The notes beneath the pieces are model-generated. The model made no database searches, was not told where the DNA came from, and was given only the letters and a program-made list of their open reading frames with translations. From contig CP124680.1 of the NCBI GenBank assembly GCA_029961745.1, forward strand, positions 4,588,001 to 4,652,000: a stretch of DNA of 64,000 bases. Reading direction: 5' to 3'. The translations under genes were made by a program, and so were the position numbers. Below, piece after piece: positions 51,238 to 58,775 of this stretch (position 1 is the stretch's first letter; each line of letters opens with the position of its first letter). The stretch comes from Nocardioides sp. L-11A (GTDB taxonomy: Bacteria > Actinomycetota > Actinomycetes > Propionibacteriales > Nocardioidaceae).

Positions 51238-51741
51238 TCAATGGTCGCTCCCGACGATCTGCTCCACGGCGTGCAGCAGGACCGGCTCGAGGACGGCGAG
51301 CGCGTCCTTCACCCCGCCGCGCGAGCCGGGCAGGTTGACGACCAGCGCGGACCCCGCGACGCCGGCGAGACCGCGGGACAGGACGGCGGTGGGCACGCCC
51401 TTCGCGACGCCGGCGGCCCGGATCGCCTCGGCCAGGCCGGGGACCTCGCGGTCGAGCAGCGGGCGGGTCACCTCCGGGGTGCGGTCGGTGGGCGTGAGGC
51501 CGGTGCCGCCGGTGGTGAGCACCACCCGCGCCCCGTCGCGTACGGCGAGCGCGATCGCCGCGCCGACCGGCTCGCCGTCGGGCCGGACCACGGGATCGCC
51601 GACCACGAACCCCCACGAGCGCAGCGCCTCGACGATGAGCGGACCCGTGGTGTCGTCGTACACCCCCGCGGCGGCGCGGTTCGAGGCCACGACCACGACG
51701 ACCAGGTAGTCCGACGCCCCGGCTCCGACGGGATCGCTCAT
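51238..51741 (-). CDS. moaB: MoaB/Mog-type molybdopterin adenylyltransferase
   Basis: 167 residues. MoCF domain with LVVVVVASNRAAAGVYDDTTGPLIVEAL, the substrate-binding loop VVLTTGGTGLTPTDRTPEV, and LVVNLPGSRGGVKDALAVL near the end. It adenylylates molybdopterin before metal insertion by MoeA. ATG 51741 overlaps the moaC stop by 4 bases (ATGA). Together with moaC and moeA it supplies cofactor for enzymes such as the BisC-type reductase at 404-2698. Confidence 0.88.
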   Translation of the reverse strand: MSDPVGAGASDYLVVVVVASNRAAAGVYDDTTGPLIVEALRSWGFVVGDPVVRPDGEPVGAAIALAVRDGARVVLTTGGTGLTPTDRTPEVTRPLLDREVPGLAEAIRAAGVAKGVPTAVLSRGLAGVAGSALVVNLPGSRGGVKDALAVLEPVLLHAVEQIVGSDH

Positions 51742-52217
51742 CGCGACCAGTCCCCCGACTTCCCGCCGGTCTTGGTCTCGACGCGGACGTCGGTGATGAC
51801 GGCTCCCTTGTCGACGGCCTTCACCATGTCGACGACGGTGAGCGCCGCGACCGACACGGCGGTCAGCGCCTCCATCTCGACGCCGGTGCGGTCGGTGGTC
51901 TTGACGGTCGCGGCGATGTCGACCGCGTCGTCGGCGACGGTCAGGTCGACCGTGACGCCGGAGATGGACAGCGGGTGGCACAGCGGCACCAGCGCGGGGG
52001 TCTGCTTGGCGCCCATGATCCCGGCGATCCGCGCGACGGCGAGCGCGTCGCCCTTCGGCACGCCGTCGCCGCGCAGCAGCGCGACGACCTCGGCCGAGAC
52101 GAGCACCCGCCCGGACGCGGTGGCGACCCGGCGGGTCACGTCCTTGGCGGACACGTCGACCATCCGCGCGGCACCGGAGGCGTCGACATGGGTCAGCCGG
52201 GCCTGCTCGTCAGCCAT
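51738..52217 (-). CDS. moaC: cyclic pyranopterin monophosphate synthase MoaC
   Basis: 159 residues. LTHVDASGAARMVDVSAKDVTRRVATASGRV at the N-terminus, GAKQTPALVPLCHPL (active-site His), VEMEALTAVSVAALTVVDMVKAVDK and TDVRVETKTGGKSG at the end are family hallmarks. It makes cPMP in the second half of the first step of molybdenum-cofactor synthesis. AAGGAG lies seven bases before the ATG. No moaA is in the window. Confidence 0.95.
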   Translation of the reverse strand: MADEQARLTHVDASGAARMVDVSAKDVTRRVATASGRVLVSAEVVALLRGDGVPKGDALAVARIAGIMGAKQTPALVPLCHPLSISGVTVDLTVADDAVDIAATVKTTDRTGVEMEALTAVSVAALTVVDMVKAVDKGAVITDVRVETKTGGKSGDWSR

Positions 52218-52232
52218 GGGGCTCCTTCGGGT

Positions 52233-53423
52233 TCACTCAGCCAGCACCTCGATCGACCGCCCGGCGGCCAGGGCGCACCCCGCGGGGGGCACGACCATCA
52301 GCACCTCGGCCCGGGCGAGCAGCCGTTGGGAGTGCCCGGCATGACCGGGCAGCGGGACGACGTGCCCATTCTCGTCGTAGACGCCGGGCAGCACCACCGT
52401 GCGGTCCCCCGCCTCGACGGGTACGCCGAGCGGGGCGCGCCTCGTGGCGGCCGCGCGCTCTCCGCCGAGCCGCGCCAGCGCCTCACGCCCGAACAGCAGG
52501 AAGGCGGCGTACGCGGCGATGGGCGTGCCGGGCAGGGTGAGCACCGGCACCCGGCGGCCGTCGCTGGCCCGTACGCAGCCGAAGCCCTGGGGGCGACCGG
52601 GCTTGAGGGCGACCGGTCCGAACCAGAAGCCGTCCTCCCCGACCAGTGCGGCCTTCACGACGTCGTGGTCGCCGGCCGAGATGCCGCCCGTGGTGACGAT
52701 CAGGTCGCTCACCTCGGCGGCGGCGGCCAGGACGGCCCGGAAGGCCGCGGGGTCGTCGGGGGCGGGACCGTGGCCGGTCGCGACCGCGCCCGCGGCCCGG
52801 CCTGCCGTGAGCAGCGTCCGGGTGTTGCTGTCGGGGATCTGGCCGCCGACGAGCTCCGCGCCGGTGGCGATCACCCCGAGCCGCGGTCGCGGACGGACCG
52901 CGACCTCGGCGACGCCCGTCGATGTCAGCAGCCCGACCTGCGCGGCACCGAGACGGGTGCCGGCGACCAGCGCGATCTCGCCCGCCCGGACGTCCTCGCC
53001 CTCGCGCCGGACGTGTCGGCCCGCGCCCGCGGACCGCAGCAGGCGGACCGGGTCGGTGCCCGTCGTCCACTCGAACGGGATGACCAGGTCGGCGCCGTCG
53101 GGGACGGGCGCCCCCGTCATGATCCGGTACGCCGCACCCGCGGGCAGTGCCGGCGGAGCGGTGTCGCCGGCGGCGACCACCCCGGCGACCGGAAGCTCCA
53201 CGGGCGGCGCGACGACCTCGGCGGCGCGCACCGCGAAGCCGTCCATCGCCGCGTGGTCGAACGGCGGCACGGAGAGTGCGGCGACGACGTCGGCGGCCAG
53301 GACTCGGCCCGCCGCCTTCGCCACCGGCAGCGGCTCGGATCGGTCGAGGGGGGCGACGCCGGCGCGCACCCGTGCCCGGTGCTCCTCCACCGACACGGGG
53401 CCGGGTCCGGACGGGTCAGTCAT
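52233..53423 (-). CDS. moeA: MoeA/gephyrin-like molybdotransferase (Glp-type)
   Basis: 396 residues. Domain order as in gephyrin E: SVPPFDHAAMDGFAVRA, then IMTGAPVPDGADLVIPFE, LGVIATGAELV, NTRTLLTAGRAAG, the MoCF motif IVTTGGISAGDHDVVKAAL and a final GRSIEVLAE-type small domain. It inserts molybdate into adenylylated molybdopterin. Actinobacteria have a division-linked homologue, Glp, next to a GlpR membrane protein; this copy has that neighbourhood and so may have either or both roles. ATG 53423 overlaps the galU stop by 8 bases. Confidence 0.88.
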   Translation of the reverse strand: MTDPSGPGPVSVEEHRARVRAGVAPLDRSEPLPVAKAAGRVLAADVVAALSVPPFDHAAMDGFAVRAAEVVAPPVELPVAGVVAAGDTAPPALPAGAAYRIMTGAPVPDGADLVIPFEWTTGTDPVRLLRSAGAGRHVRREGEDVRAGEIALVAGTRLGAAQVGLLTSTGVAEVAVRPRPRLGVIATGAELVGGQIPDSNTRTLLTAGRAAGAVATGHGPAPDDPAAFRAVLAAAAEVSDLIVTTGGISAGDHDVVKAALVGEDGFWFGPVALKPGRPQGFGCVRASDGRRVPVLTLPGTPIAAYAAFLLFGREALARLGGERAAATRRAPLGVPVEAGDRTVVLPGVYDENGHVVPLPGHAGHSQRLLARAEVLMVVPPAGCALAAGRSIEVLAE

Positions 53424-54831
53424 CCGCGCCCGGGTCGGCGGCCGGGCTCCCGAGCACCTCGCCGGCGGGCACCCGCTGCGGACCCCGGCCCTCGAGCTCG
53501 ACGTCACCGACCACCTGGACGCCGCGGCCGAAGGTCCAGTCGCCGCGGATCCGCAGCGCCGTCGAGCGCGACAGCAGCGGCTCCCCGTCGGGGAAGCGCT
53601 GGTCGAACTCGTGGATGGTCCGGTAGTAGCCGGAGTCGAGGTCGACGTACGGGACGTCGGCGGCGACCTGGGTGAGCGCGAAGTCGGCGCCGATCTCGTA
53701 GACGTCGGAGCGCAGGATCAGCAGGTCGTTGGTGGTCTTGACCGGGATGAAGCGGTCGCGGCCGACCTCGATCAGCCGGGCGCCGTCGAAGATCTCGATG
53801 GCCGCGCCCATGGCGGTCTCGATCTGGATCACCTCGGGCGAGGAGGGGTCGGCGGGGTCGACCGGCTTGACGTTGCGGATGAGCGGCAGCCCGAGGATGC
53901 CCTCGCGCTCGTCGAGCACCGCCTTCATCGCGTGCAGGTCGAACCACAGGTTGTTGGTCGAGGTGAACCGGTGCCGGTCGAGGTCGGCGAGTGCCTCGAG
54001 GTCCTCGGGCAGCGTCTGCGCGGTCTCGCGCAGCACGATCCGGCCGTCGGCCTTGCGCCGGGCGAAGTGGCCGCCCTTGCGGTCGGACGGGGTACGGCGC
54101 ACCGCCTCGATCGCGAACGGTGCTCCCGACGCGGCGAACCACCCGGCGATGCGCGGGTCGGGGACGGCACCGAGGTTGTCGGAGTTGGAGACGAAGACGT
54201 AGCGGTAGCCCTGCTCGATCATCCGTGCGATCAGCCCCGCGCCGCGCAGCGCCGTGTAGACGTCGCCGTGCCCGGGCGGACACCACTCGAGGTCGGGGTC
54301 CTTCGGCCAGCTCACCGGCGTGAGGTCGGAGGTGAGCAGCCTGGGCTCCTTGTTCTGCAGGAACTCCAGCGGCAGTCCCTCCACCGGCAGGTCCTCGTAG
54401 CGGCCGAGGGCGTGCAGCGTGTCGGCGGAGGTGCGGAAGGAGTTCATCAGCAGCAGCGGCAGCCGGGCGTCGTACTTCTGGCGCAGGTGCAGCGCCTGCC
54501 GGGCGATGATGTCGAGGAAGGAGAGTCCGCGGCGCACGCACAGCAGCGACTTGGCCCGTTCCATGCCCATCGAGGTGCCGAGCCCGCCGTTGAGCTTGAT
54601 CGCGACGGTCCGGCCGATCGCGTCGGCCGCGACGTCGGCGCCGATCTCGACGTCGGCCAGGCTCTCCATGTCGACAGGGGCGATCGTCGACTCCGGGATC
54701 ATGCCGGTCTCGCCGTGCTCCAGCAGCCGGTAGTAGTGCGCGAAGGTGTCGATCGCGACGGGGTCGACCCCTGCGTCGAGCATCTTCGCCCGCGCCTTCT
54801 CGAGGCCGCCACCGCGACCACTCATACCCAT
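53416..54831 (-). CDS. galU: UTP-glucose-1-phosphate uridylyltransferase, UGP (eukaryote-like) type
   Basis: 471 residues from ATG 54831. The UDPGP family signature IKLNGGLGTSMGMERAKSLL is followed by LLLMNSFRTSADT, the Lys region PPGHGDVYTAL, FVSNSDNLGAV and RKGGHFARRKADGR. The C-terminal part is a left-handed beta-helix-like end. It makes UDP-glucose for wall and capsule polysaccharides. Length and motifs fit the UGP family and not the short bacterial GalU. TACGAT lies seven bases before ATG 54831, so the message is nearly leaderless; ATG 54825 and a longer frame are less likely. Confidence 0.88.
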   Translation of the reverse strand: MGMSGRGGGLEKARAKMLDAGVDPVAIDTFAHYYRLLEHGETGMIPESTIAPVDMESLADVEIGADVAADAIGRTVAIKLNGGLGTSMGMERAKSLLCVRRGLSFLDIIARQALHLRQKYDARLPLLLMNSFRTSADTLHALGRYEDLPVEGLPLEFLQNKEPRLLTSDLTPVSWPKDPDLEWCPPGHGDVYTALRGAGLIARMIEQGYRYVFVSNSDNLGAVPDPRIAGWFAASGAPFAIEAVRRTPSDRKGGHFARRKADGRIVLRETAQTLPEDLEALADLDRHRFTSTNNLWFDLHAMKAVLDEREGILGLPLIRNVKPVDPADPSSPEVIQIETAMGAAIEIFDGARLIEVGRDRFIPVKTTNDLLILRSDVYEIGADFALTQVAADVPYVDLDSGYYRTIHEFDQRFPDGEPLLSRSTALRIRGDWTFGRGVQVVGDVELEGRGPQRVPAGEVLGSPAADPGADD

Positions 54832-54838
54832 ACCGCCG

Positions 54839-54848
54839 ATCGTAGGCT
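54839..54848. promoter_or_regulatory. overlapping divergent -10 elements of galU and 5-FTHF cyclo-ligase
   Basis: Minus-strand TACGAT (54844-54839) serves galU; plus-strand TAGGCT (54843-54848) serves the cyclo-ligase. They share two base pairs, and the two starts are only 24 bases apart, so the promoters cannot be occupied at once. Confidence 0.65.
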
Positions 54849-54854
54849 GGTCCG

Positions 54855-55448
54855 GTGACAGGTACACATCCGTGCCACGGAGCGGCCAAGGTCGCGGTCC
54901 GCGACCAGCTGCTCGCCGCCCGTCGCCGCCGGCCGCTCACCGACGTCGGCACCGACGCGCGGGCCATCGCGGAGCACCTGCTCGCCGCCCCTGAGGTACG
55001 CCGGGCGGCCACCGTCGCGGCGTACGTCTCGGTCGGCACCGAGCCCGGCACCACCGCCCTGCTCGACCGGCTGGTCGACGCCGGGAAGCGGGTGATCCTG
55101 CCGGTGCTGTTGCCCGACAACGACCTCGACTGGGCCGCCTATCACGGCCCCACGTCGCTGGCCCCGGCCCGCCGCGGCCTGCTCGAGCCGGTCGGCCCGG
55201 CCCTCGGCGTCGATGCGGTCGCGACCGCCGACGTGGTCCTCGTCCCGGGCCTCGCGGCCTCGCCCGCCGGGCTGCGCCTGGGCCGCGGCGGCGGCTCCTA
55301 CGATCGCGCCCTCGCCCGGGTGCCGGTCGGCACCTTCACCTGCGTGCTGCTCTACGACGACGAGCTGCTGCCCGACGTACCCGCCGAACCGCACGACCGG
55401 CCGGTCACCGCCGCCGCCACCCCCGCCGGGATCCACCACCTCCGTTGA
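54855..55448 (+). CDS. 5-formyltetrahydrofolate cyclo-ligase
   Basis: 197 residues. ATP-dependent conversion of 5-formyl-THF to 5,10-methenyl-THF. Basic N-terminus (AKVAVRDQLLAARRRRPLTD), the RVILPVLLPDNDLDWAAY strand and the phosphate/substrate motif LRLGRGGGSYDRALARVP are all present. GTG 54855 follows TAGGCT by exactly six bases (leaderless). Position next to galU matches Rv0992c. Its TGA lies in the left copy of the mirror repeat at 55444. Confidence 0.9.
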   Translation: MTGTHPCHGAAKVAVRDQLLAARRRRPLTDVGTDARAIAEHLLAAPEVRRAATVAAYVSVGTEPGTTALLDRLVDAGKRVILPVLLPDNDLDWAAYHGPTSLAPARRGLLEPVGPALGVDAVATADVVLVPGLAASPAGLRLGRGGGSYDRALARVPVGTFTCVLLYDDELLPDVPAEPHDRPVTAAATPAGIHHLR

Positions 55449-55570
55449 GTCGACCCGAACTCGCCGTTGAGTTTCCCCTTCCTCACCATCCAGTTGCCAC
55501 CGCGACCGGGCCACCGGCAACTCGACGGCGAGTTTGGGTCAACTCAACGGTGAGGATGGGGAAACTCAAC
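55444..55570. repeat. mirror-symmetric four-copy GTTGAG repeat
   Basis: Four 22-base units: A at 55444-55465, B at 55466-55487, then on the opposite strand A' at 55527-55548 and B' at 55549-55570. Each unit starts GTTGAG and ends in CTCGCC (A) or CTCACC (B). The two outside units give TGA stops to the cyclo-ligase (55446-55448) and, on the other strand, to the penicillin acylase (55566-55568). The centre has another weak pair, AGTTGCC/GGCAACT. As RNA it would fold into a long stem and could also work as a bidirectional terminator. Confidence 0.8.
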
Positions 55571-58262
55571 CCTCGGGCTTGAGCAGCAGTACGTCGTCGG
55601 CCGCGTCGGTCACGGCATCCTCGGAGAAGACCCAGGGCAGGGTCTCGCCACGCGCCCACAGGTCGGTCTGGTCGGTGTAGTGGGGGTGGAAGGCATGGCC
55701 GGAGACGCCGGTGAGGTTGATCCACCGGGCGGCGTCGAGGTCGTCCATCGGCACGATCATCCGCATCGACGGGGCCGTCACGACCTGGTAGCCGCTGCGG
55801 GCGTCCCAGGCCGTCGCGTTGACCAGGGAGCTGCCACCGCCGACCTCCCAGCCGCCGCGGTTGAAGATCCGCTCGACGATCCCGATCCCCGACTCCCCCA
55901 GCGTCGAGGAGCGCAGCTCGAGCTCGTGCAGCCGGCCCCACGTCCACTCGCGGGCACTGGGCGACTCCAGCGCGGTGAGCTCGTCGCGGGCCGCGATCAT
56001 GGCGTCGTGCAGGATGTCGCTGCGCCGCTCGACCTTGTCGTCGGTGCGCACGTCGTCCCACCACCCGTTCTTCCCCCGCGGCAGCAGGGCGCTGACGACG
56101 GCGAACCAGCGGTCGCCCCCGTCGGGCCGGATCACCTCGGGCAGCTCGTCGCCGAAGGTCCGCTCGAGCACCTCGCGCCACACGACGTTGAAGTACGCCG
56201 CGGCCGCGCTGCCGGCGTCCTCCTGGTAGTTCCACGAGCGCAGCAGCCGCTGGCCGTCGGAGTAATAGCCAGCGGGCAGGTCGATGTCGAGGAGGTACGG
56301 CGTCAGCGCCTCGCCGATCGCGCTGCGGTCGTCGAGCTGGATGGCCGCCATCGCGGCCACGCTCAGCTCGTCGTCGGCAGCGAGGAGCCGGTTGATCCGG
56401 TCGGAGCGATAGCCGAGATCCCAATCGGAGGTGAGGTACGGCGGGTAGCGGCTCGGGTCGATGACGGCCTGGTTGGCCGTGGCGATGATCCCGGACTCCG
56501 GGTCCAGCACGCTGGGCAGCGCGTCGTAGGGCACGAACGAGCCCGTCCAGTCGGTGTCCTTGCGCCAGCCCGCGGCGGGCAGCCGGCCGTCGTTGGCCGG
56601 GCCGCGGACCGGGACCAGGCCGGTCGCCTGATAGCCGATGTGACCCTCGGTGTCGGCGTAGACGACGTTCTGGCCGGGCACCGCGAAGTCGGACAGCGCC
56701 TGCCGGAAGGAGGTCCAGTCGTCCGCGCGGTTGAGCGCGAGCAGGGCATCGACGGTCGGGCGCGGGGTCAGCGCGGTCCACGCCAGCGAGATCGCGTCCC
56801 CACCCGTCGAGCCGGCCTCCTGCGCCGCGGCGACCCCCTCCACCTGGTCGAGCAGGCCGTCCTCGGTGATCTCGATGCCGTCCTCGTCGGCGAACCGGGC
56901 CAGGTCCGTGAGCAACGGGCCGTGGCCGGTGGAGCGCACCGTGAGCTCCACGTCGTCGCCGTCGCGGACCTCGATCCGCTCGGTGCGCTCGGTCAACGGG
57001 AGCTGCCGGCCGTCGTACTCCCAGGTGTCGCCGGTGACCCGCTCGACGTAGAGGTCGGTCACGTCGGGGCCGAGGTTCGTGAACCCCCAGGCGATGTCGC
57101 GGTTGTGGCCGATGACGACGCCGGGCACCCCGGAGAAGCTGAACCCGGCCACGTCGTAGGGGCACTCGGGCGAGAGGGTGCGGCAGTGCAGCCCGACCTG
57201 GGTCCACACGCCGGGCAGCGAGATCCCGAGGTGCGGGTCGTTGGCGAGGATCGGCGCGCCGGTGTCGGTGTGGTCGCCGTCGACGACCCAGGCGTTGCTG
57301 CCGAGGCCGTCGCCTCGGCCGAGCAGCGCGGGTACGCCGGCCAGCACGTCGCGCACCCGCGCCAGCGCGGCGACCGTGCCGGTGCCGGTGCCGGTGCTGC
57401 CACCGTCGCGGGCGGGCGGGCGAGGGAGCGCCCCGCCGCCCGGGCCCGAGGCGTCCTGGTCGAAGACCCGCCCGTCGCCGCCGCCGACCCCGCCGACGAC
57501 GCCGCCCTGCTCGACGATGGGGGCGCGCTCGTCGTACGGGTAGGCGGGGTAGAGGTCGGCCGCCCTGCTCTCGCCGACGGTCGCGATCGCGATCGCGCGG
57601 CCGATCTCCTCCTCGAGGTTGCCGCGCAGGTCCCAGGCCATCGCCTTGAGCCAGGCGACCGAGTCGACGGCGCTCCAGCTCTCCGGCTGGTAGTCGAGTC
57701 CGGTGAGGCCGAGCAGGGTGTACTCCAGCGCCATCTCCGAGGTGGAGCGGCCCTCCAGGTAGGCGTTGACGCCCTCGGCGTAGGCGTCCAGCGCGCTGCG
57801 GGTCGCGGGCCGCAGCATGGTCAGCTCCTGCTCCGCGACGTCGCGCCAGCCGAGGGTGCGCACGACCAGGTCGGTCTCCAGGCCGGAGTCGCCGAACAGC
57901 TCGGAGAGGCGACCGGCGGTGGCGTGGCGGCGTACGTCCATCTCGAAGAAGCGGTCCTGCGCGTGCACGAACCCCTGGGCCAGCATCAGGTCGTGGGTGG
58001 AGTCGGCGTAGATCTGCGGGATGCCGTGGTCGTCGCGCACGACCCGCACCTCGCCCTCGAGCGCGCTGATCGACAGCTCGCCGCCCGTCTGCGGCCAGGA
58101 CCGCCGCACCACGACGACGGCCGTCGTCAGGCCCGCGACCAGGGCGAGGACGAGGAGCACGCCGATGCCCGTGGTCCAGCGGAACCATCGGGGCCAGGAG
58201 GGAGAGGAGGGGGTCGCGGCCGGGGCTTCGGCGACGGGGCCGCTCGGGTCGTGGTCCACCAT
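55566..58262 (-). CDS. penicillin acylase family (Ntn-hydrolase) protein
   Basis: 898 residues from ATG 58262. One N-terminal membrane anchor (TTGIGVLLVLALVAGLTTAVVVV) is followed by the A chain (VRVVRDDHGIPQIYADSTHDLMLAQGFVHAQDRFFEMD), a spacer, and the B chain starting at nucleophile Ser322 in GLGSNAWVVDGDHT. Later come PGVWTQVGLHC and the NRGGWEVGGGSSLVNATAWDAR segment. The protein is cut autocatalytically before the Ser and hydrolyses an amide bond, perhaps an acyl-homoserine lactone or a beta-lactam side chain. A Gly/Thr-rich insertion (DGGSTGTGTGT) lies before the Ser. M1 at 58310 lies inside the CIRCE element, so 58262 is preferred. Confidence 0.87.
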   Translation of the reverse strand: MVDHDPSGPVAEAPAATPSSPSWPRWFRWTTGIGVLLVLALVAGLTTAVVVVRRSWPQTGGELSISALEGEVRVVRDDHGIPQIYADSTHDLMLAQGFVHAQDRFFEMDVRRHATAGRLSELFGDSGLETDLVVRTLGWRDVAEQELTMLRPATRSALDAYAEGVNAYLEGRSTSEMALEYTLLGLTGLDYQPESWSAVDSVAWLKAMAWDLRGNLEEEIGRAIAIATVGESRAADLYPAYPYDERAPIVEQGGVVGGVGGGDGRVFDQDASGPGGGALPRPPARDGGSTGTGTGTVAALARVRDVLAGVPALLGRGDGLGSNAWVVDGDHTDTGAPILANDPHLGISLPGVWTQVGLHCRTLSPECPYDVAGFSFSGVPGVVIGHNRDIAWGFTNLGPDVTDLYVERVTGDTWEYDGRQLPLTERTERIEVRDGDDVELTVRSTGHGPLLTDLARFADEDGIEITEDGLLDQVEGVAAAQEAGSTGGDAISLAWTALTPRPTVDALLALNRADDWTSFRQALSDFAVPGQNVVYADTEGHIGYQATGLVPVRGPANDGRLPAAGWRKDTDWTGSFVPYDALPSVLDPESGIIATANQAVIDPSRYPPYLTSDWDLGYRSDRINRLLAADDELSVAAMAAIQLDDRSAIGEALTPYLLDIDLPAGYYSDGQRLLRSWNYQEDAGSAAAAYFNVVWREVLERTFGDELPEVIRPDGGDRWFAVVSALLPRGKNGWWDDVRTDDKVERRSDILHDAMIAARDELTALESPSAREWTWGRLHELELRSSTLGESGIGIVERIFNRGGWEVGGGSSLVNATAWDARSGYQVVTAPSMRMIVPMDDLDAARWINLTGVSGHAFHPHYTDQTDLWARGETLPWVFSEDAVTDAADDVLLLKPEG

Positions 58263-58303
58263 GGTGGCGCCATTGTGCCGTGCCGCCCGGTCCTGACGTA
58301 GCA

Positions 58304-58344
58304 TTGGCACTCGCCCGGTAAGAGTGCTAGGGCGAGAGTGCCAA
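58304..58344. promoter_or_regulatory. CIRCE element (HrcA operator) with an extra right half-site
   Basis: TTGGCACTC (58304-58312), nine bases, GAGTGCTAG (58322-58330) matches the CIRCE consensus TTAGCACTC-N9-GAGTGCTAA with one change in each arm. A second right arm, GAGTGCCAA (58336-58344), is an exact complement of the left arm. It lies 14-54 bases before the fmdB ATG, so HrcA-type heat-shock control of that gene is likely. Confidence 0.8.
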
Positions 58345-58357
58345 GCGAGGATCGTCG

Positions 58358-58717
58358 ATGCCCACCTATCAGTACCTGTGCACCGCGTGCGGCCATGCCT
58401 TCGAGCAGGTCCAGAAGTTCAGCGACGACGCCCTCACCACGTGCCCCGAGTGCGCCGGCAGGCTGCGCAAGGTCTTCAACTCGGTGGGTGTGGTGTTCAA
58501 GGGCTCGGGCTTCTACAAGACCGACAGCAAGTCCGACACGAAGTCGTCCTCCGGCGGCTCGAACGGTTCCGGCGGCTCCAGCGATGCGCCGGCCGCGAGC
58601 TCGTCCGGCTCGTCGGACTCCTCCAGCTCCTCCAGTTCCTCGGGCTCCTCGGGCTCGACCGGTTCCTCGAGCTCCACCGGCTCGTCCAGCTCCAGCTCGG
58701 CCGCCTCGCCCGCCTGA
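58358..58717 (+). CDS. FmdB family zinc-ribbon protein, Ruc-like
   Basis: 119 residues. The N-terminal zinc ribbon has Cys8, Cys11, Cys29 and Cys32 (YLCTACGHAFEQ, TTCPECAGRLRKVFNSVGVVFKGSGFYKTD). The C-terminal half is almost pure Ser/Gly, so disordered. M. tuberculosis Rv0991c (Ruc), at the same place in its genome, is a heat-inducible, redox-controlled chaperone with this layout, and its gene is reported in the HrcA regulon. The CIRCE element upstream agrees. ATG with GAGG eight bases ahead. Confidence 0.85.
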   Translation: MPTYQYLCTACGHAFEQVQKFSDDALTTCPECAGRLRKVFNSVGVVFKGSGFYKTDSKSDTKSSSGGSNGSGGSSDAPAASSSGSSDSSSSSSSSGSSGSTGSSSSTGSSSSSSAASPA

Positions 58718-58762
58718 GCCCCAGCCCTGTGGAGGACGCCGGCGGCCGGCGCCGCGGCGGCC

Positions 58763-58768
58763 TACCGT
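58763..58768 (+). promoter_or_regulatory. putative -10 of the SAF-domain gene
   Basis: TACCGT lies seven bases before ATG 58776; no clear ribosome site is seen. Confidence 0.45.
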
Positions 58769-58775
58769 CGCCGCC

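Noticed and set aside
55444..55570. Possible CRISPR array
   Set aside because: Only four units, two direct and two inverted, with no spacers and no cas genes in the window.
55680..58301. 873-codon plus-strand frame opposite the penicillin acylase
   Set aside because: Antisense shadow with no recognisable domain.
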